DNA of 64,000 nucleotides from Anisakis pegreffii (lineage: Eukaryota > Nematoda > Chromadorea > Rhabditida > Anisakidae): positions 1-64,000 of the forward strand of contig JAPYMA010000792.1 of the NCBI GenBank assembly GCA_035041965.1. Direction: 5' to 3'. Below are positions 61,240 through 64,000 of this stretch, in pieces. A program made the translations under genes and the position numbers. Below the pieces are notes generated by a model, which made no database searches, was not told where the DNA came from, and saw only the letters and a program-made list of their open reading frames with translations. Numbering within the stretch: the first letter of the stretch is position 1; each line of letters begins with the position of its first letter.

Positions 61240-63730
61240 TCAAAAGAACAACGACGAGGTGATGAAGTATCGACTTTCTTCCTTCTTGAGTATCTTGATG
61301 AGACGATCCACTTGAGCGCTTGCTGCGGCTCGTTGAACAAAAGGACTCAGCACACAGTGCAGCTCGTAATTTGCAGTTATCTACAACGAAATGAATTTAT
61401 ATCGGTTAAAATTACAACAATGTACTTTTTTAAAATTGATCGTCAGATTTCAATAAAGCTTCAAATGTCAAATGTCAAATCCTTCACTCATCGCAGACTA
61501 ATAAATCTATTTTTCCTTCCAATTAAGAATAAACGAGTCGAACATAAATATGATTTGAATCATTTGCTGCAATATTGTGCATCCGACTCTATTTCAAATT
61601 TCTGAACCAAAATCACAAACGAACACAAGTGATAATGCCTGAATAACGTCCAGCGAATATAAATCTAAATGAACTCGAAAAGAGCTCACACAAGACATAA
61701 GACAATTGTACGGCGTTGTGGCAAACAAAATTTTCGGTTCGTTCGCCTCCGAGTAAAAACCGACGACTTTCTTATAATACGACAAGAGGGTTCGTCGTTC
61801 CGCGTCGTTCACGTACGGTATCCTCCATGGCGAACAACACATTTGTGCTGAACAGCGGTTTTTGTAAACGAAATGCCAAATGTCCGGAAATAAGTTCTGA
61901 AAAGATAAAACAAGAACATTAATCTGTTCAAAGGAATTAACTCTTCTTGAGAATAACAATTAACAATTAGTATCTCGCACATCAGTGGCGATGGTCTTTC
62001 ACAAAGGATATGCAGAACTCACCGTATCAATATCTAAAACTGGTGTTTTCTCGAAAGCGTTTTGAATTGCAACTCGATGTTTCGGTGAGAGCAGTCTTGA
62101 AATGATTGCGACATTCACGTCGCGTAAAGCTTGAAATGCACCTCTTTCCAGTGATATCAGCATCAGACAAGCTGGACTACCCTCCCATAAATACGATACA
62201 AATGCATGCACAAAACCCCTGAAACACTGTCAATATGAACACCGAAATGTATGTAAATGCTCACAACTTCCTAGCAAAATTAACCAATTAACCTTTCAAA
62301 AGAAAACACGACGCACGAATTTCCATTCAAAGCGGCATATACTAACGAATCGATTAAAAACTGATTGCAAAAAGGATAATAATGATCATAATAACACTAA
62401 CGTATCATTAAAATTAGGCAAACAAATTGGAATCCAATTGTCAGCATTTCGAAACGAAGGATTACATTCCAACAAATTTATCAGAATATGCAAATCAGAA
62501 GGATGCAACGCTATTCCTTTCATACGCACCAACGTTACTAATTGACGATGTGCTAACACTAATCCAAATACCACATTTGATAGCTGAATTTGAATCGGTG
62601 TATAACAGATGATAGAAAAAATTACCTCATAAATCACTTGAAACAATAATACCGATCGTAAACAACAACAACAATACCTTAGCACTGTTCATACAGTTAA
62701 TGATTGTCATCGATATAAGCTCACGTTCAGAGGAGTTCATCGGGAATACACGTATTGACCGCAGAAATACGGACGTATCACAGCGAAACGATCGGATTAT
62801 CTCATTGAAATGCCTTTCTGCGCCTTAACTCGTTCCACTGCTTTACTGGCAACGTTACACAGAGATTTGTTATGTGAAAAGTGATTAATTAAGAGAACTG
62901 AATCAAAAAATACCTTTGAGCAATAAACGAAGATCAAAATTTGGTCCCCTCTTTTGGAAAACAGAAACCAATTGAGCACGACACAGAGTTGAAATCACCT
63001 TCAATTACCGTTATATATTTTACAGAATATACAAGCAAGTCTCACAAGATGTAAAACAGCAAAACAATATTCACAAGACACGCATCATCTCAATATTCGC
63101 AAATGATAAACCCGACACCAAAGATGAATGAATAATAACCTGTTTATAAACCAGATCAACTTGAGCACTGAGTTGGAAACGATCCCTTGAAACGATACAC
63201 AGTATCAGCGAATTTCGGTGCGAAAAATAAATGTGAACGTCCGCAGACTGTATCTGTACGAGACAATCGCTCCACGAGTCGACAACCATCACGAACGTCT
63301 GCACCAATGCCATCAACGAACACAATCGCTCCTCATGACCGCACGATGCGAAAATCGGCTTGCCAGCTTCGGATAACATGAAAATCTGAAACTGCATTCC
63401 TTGAGGAAAGTGAATGTCTACAAATATGGCTGGAATCAACACCAATTACTCGAGAATTCATGGACGGGATTTGTTGGCAACTGAACTGCTTAGAAGGGAT
63501 TTCCATGAAAGTAAGTCGCCATATTGGAAATAAACGATTATGGCTTAGCGATTCAAATGACATGAAAGATTGGACGAGTGATCAGATAAGCTGATGTTCA
63601 AGAGAATATTCTGTGGAAGCGACGATACCGTGAAATCACGACGTGCTAATTCAGCCAACAGACATTCCTCATCGTACGCAACCTCGTCGTGTTCCTCACT
63701 AACTGGGATTATTTGATCTGCATTTAGTAT
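61240..63730 (-). CDS. MON1: Vacuolar fusion protein MON1, C-terminal 7+ exons (5' end unresolved)
   Basis: MON1 with CCZ1 is the guanine-nucleotide exchange factor that loads Rab7 during endosome maturation. Well-supported exons in transcription order: 63385-63140, 62998-62914, 62817-62678, 62583-62402, 62218-62023, 61896-61690, 61380-61240, all phase-consistent. They begin IFMLSEAGKPIFASCGHEE (longin domain 1) and run through VFQKRGPNFDLRLLLK, FGLVLAHRQLVTLVRMK, LHPSDLHILINLL, NWIPICLPNFNDTGFVHAF, IWHFVYKNRCSAQMCCS and a C-terminal tail after DRLIKILKKEESRYFIT. A 36-nt exon at 63485-63450 and an acidic exon starting at 63730 (QIIPVSEEHDEVAYDEE) probably precede. The N-terminus and start codon probably lie near or beyond the right edge. 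Confidence 0.93.
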
Positions 63731-64000
63731 CTGAACAAATGAAGTTGACTTCTGAGGAACATGTGTAATTTTGTAAACTTGCTACTCATGCTCCCTTCCA
63801 TCTTCAAAAATGAAAAGCTAAAACCTATGTGGTGGTTCACATTCCTCATACGTCTCGTATCGCCTCATTTGAACAGTTCAAACGTAAGCATACGAATATT
63901 TATTTACATATGCACTCTCTGAAGTTCGTTTATTTTCTGTTATCTTTCATTTGCATCCCCAATATCTTCACAGCAAGAGATGTCATGCGAAATATCATTT

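Overview
This window is nuclear DNA of a multicellular eukaryote, almost certainly a nematode, possibly clade III (Spirurina). Genes are broken by many short AT-rich introns with GT..AG ends and TTTCAG-type acceptors. Where I recall the C. elegans protein (DDB1), the reconstructed one carries nematode-like wording. Some ATGs directly abut an AG, as expected for spliced-leader acceptors. There are no bacterial operons, CRISPR arrays, rRNA genes or convincing tRNAs. I spliced genes by hand, requiring conserved motifs and reading phase to agree at each junction; exon coordinates are given per gene.

Layout. 0-5.7 kb: no recognised gene, one degenerate repeat array and an orphan 134-codon ORF. 5.7-17 kb, three + strand genes: a divergent SLC2-type transporter (11 exons), RBM17/SPF45 (9 exons) and PEX2 (3 exons). 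17-25 kb: mostly non-coding, with a 55-codon minus-strand gene for a single-pass membrane micropeptide and a minus-strand tafazzin gene (7 exons). 25-29 kb: a repeat island with a GC-rich motif block, a hAT-like terminal sequence, a modular repeat array ending in inverted copies, and a MITE-like foldback. 29.6-36.4 kb: complete DDB1 (19 exons, 1127 aa). 38-39 kb: MBF1/EDF1 on the minus strand, head-to-head with ATP13A1 (P5A ATPase, 21 exons, 41-48.8 kb, + strand). 51-54 kb: poorly resolved minus-strand exons resembling a serpentine chemoreceptor, then more repeats. 55.5-59.7 kb: PLPBP (YggS family) and the exosome subunit MTR3/EXOSC6 in tandem on +. 61.2-64 kb: MON1 on the minus strand, N-terminus incomplete.

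The genes are mostly unrelated housekeeping functions: splicing, peroxisome import, cardiolipin remodelling, DNA repair/ubiquitin ligase, ER membrane quality control, PLP homeostasis, RNA decay and Rab7 exchange. They do not form a shared pathway. The most novel items are (1) the 55-aa membrane protein with an RxxS site before one transmembrane helix, resembling a phospholamban/regulin-type SERCA micropeptide; (2) two long perfect intron-exon foldbacks across 3' splice sites in the transporter gene; and (3) a 25-nt candidate poison microexon in tafazzin. None amounts to a proven new system.
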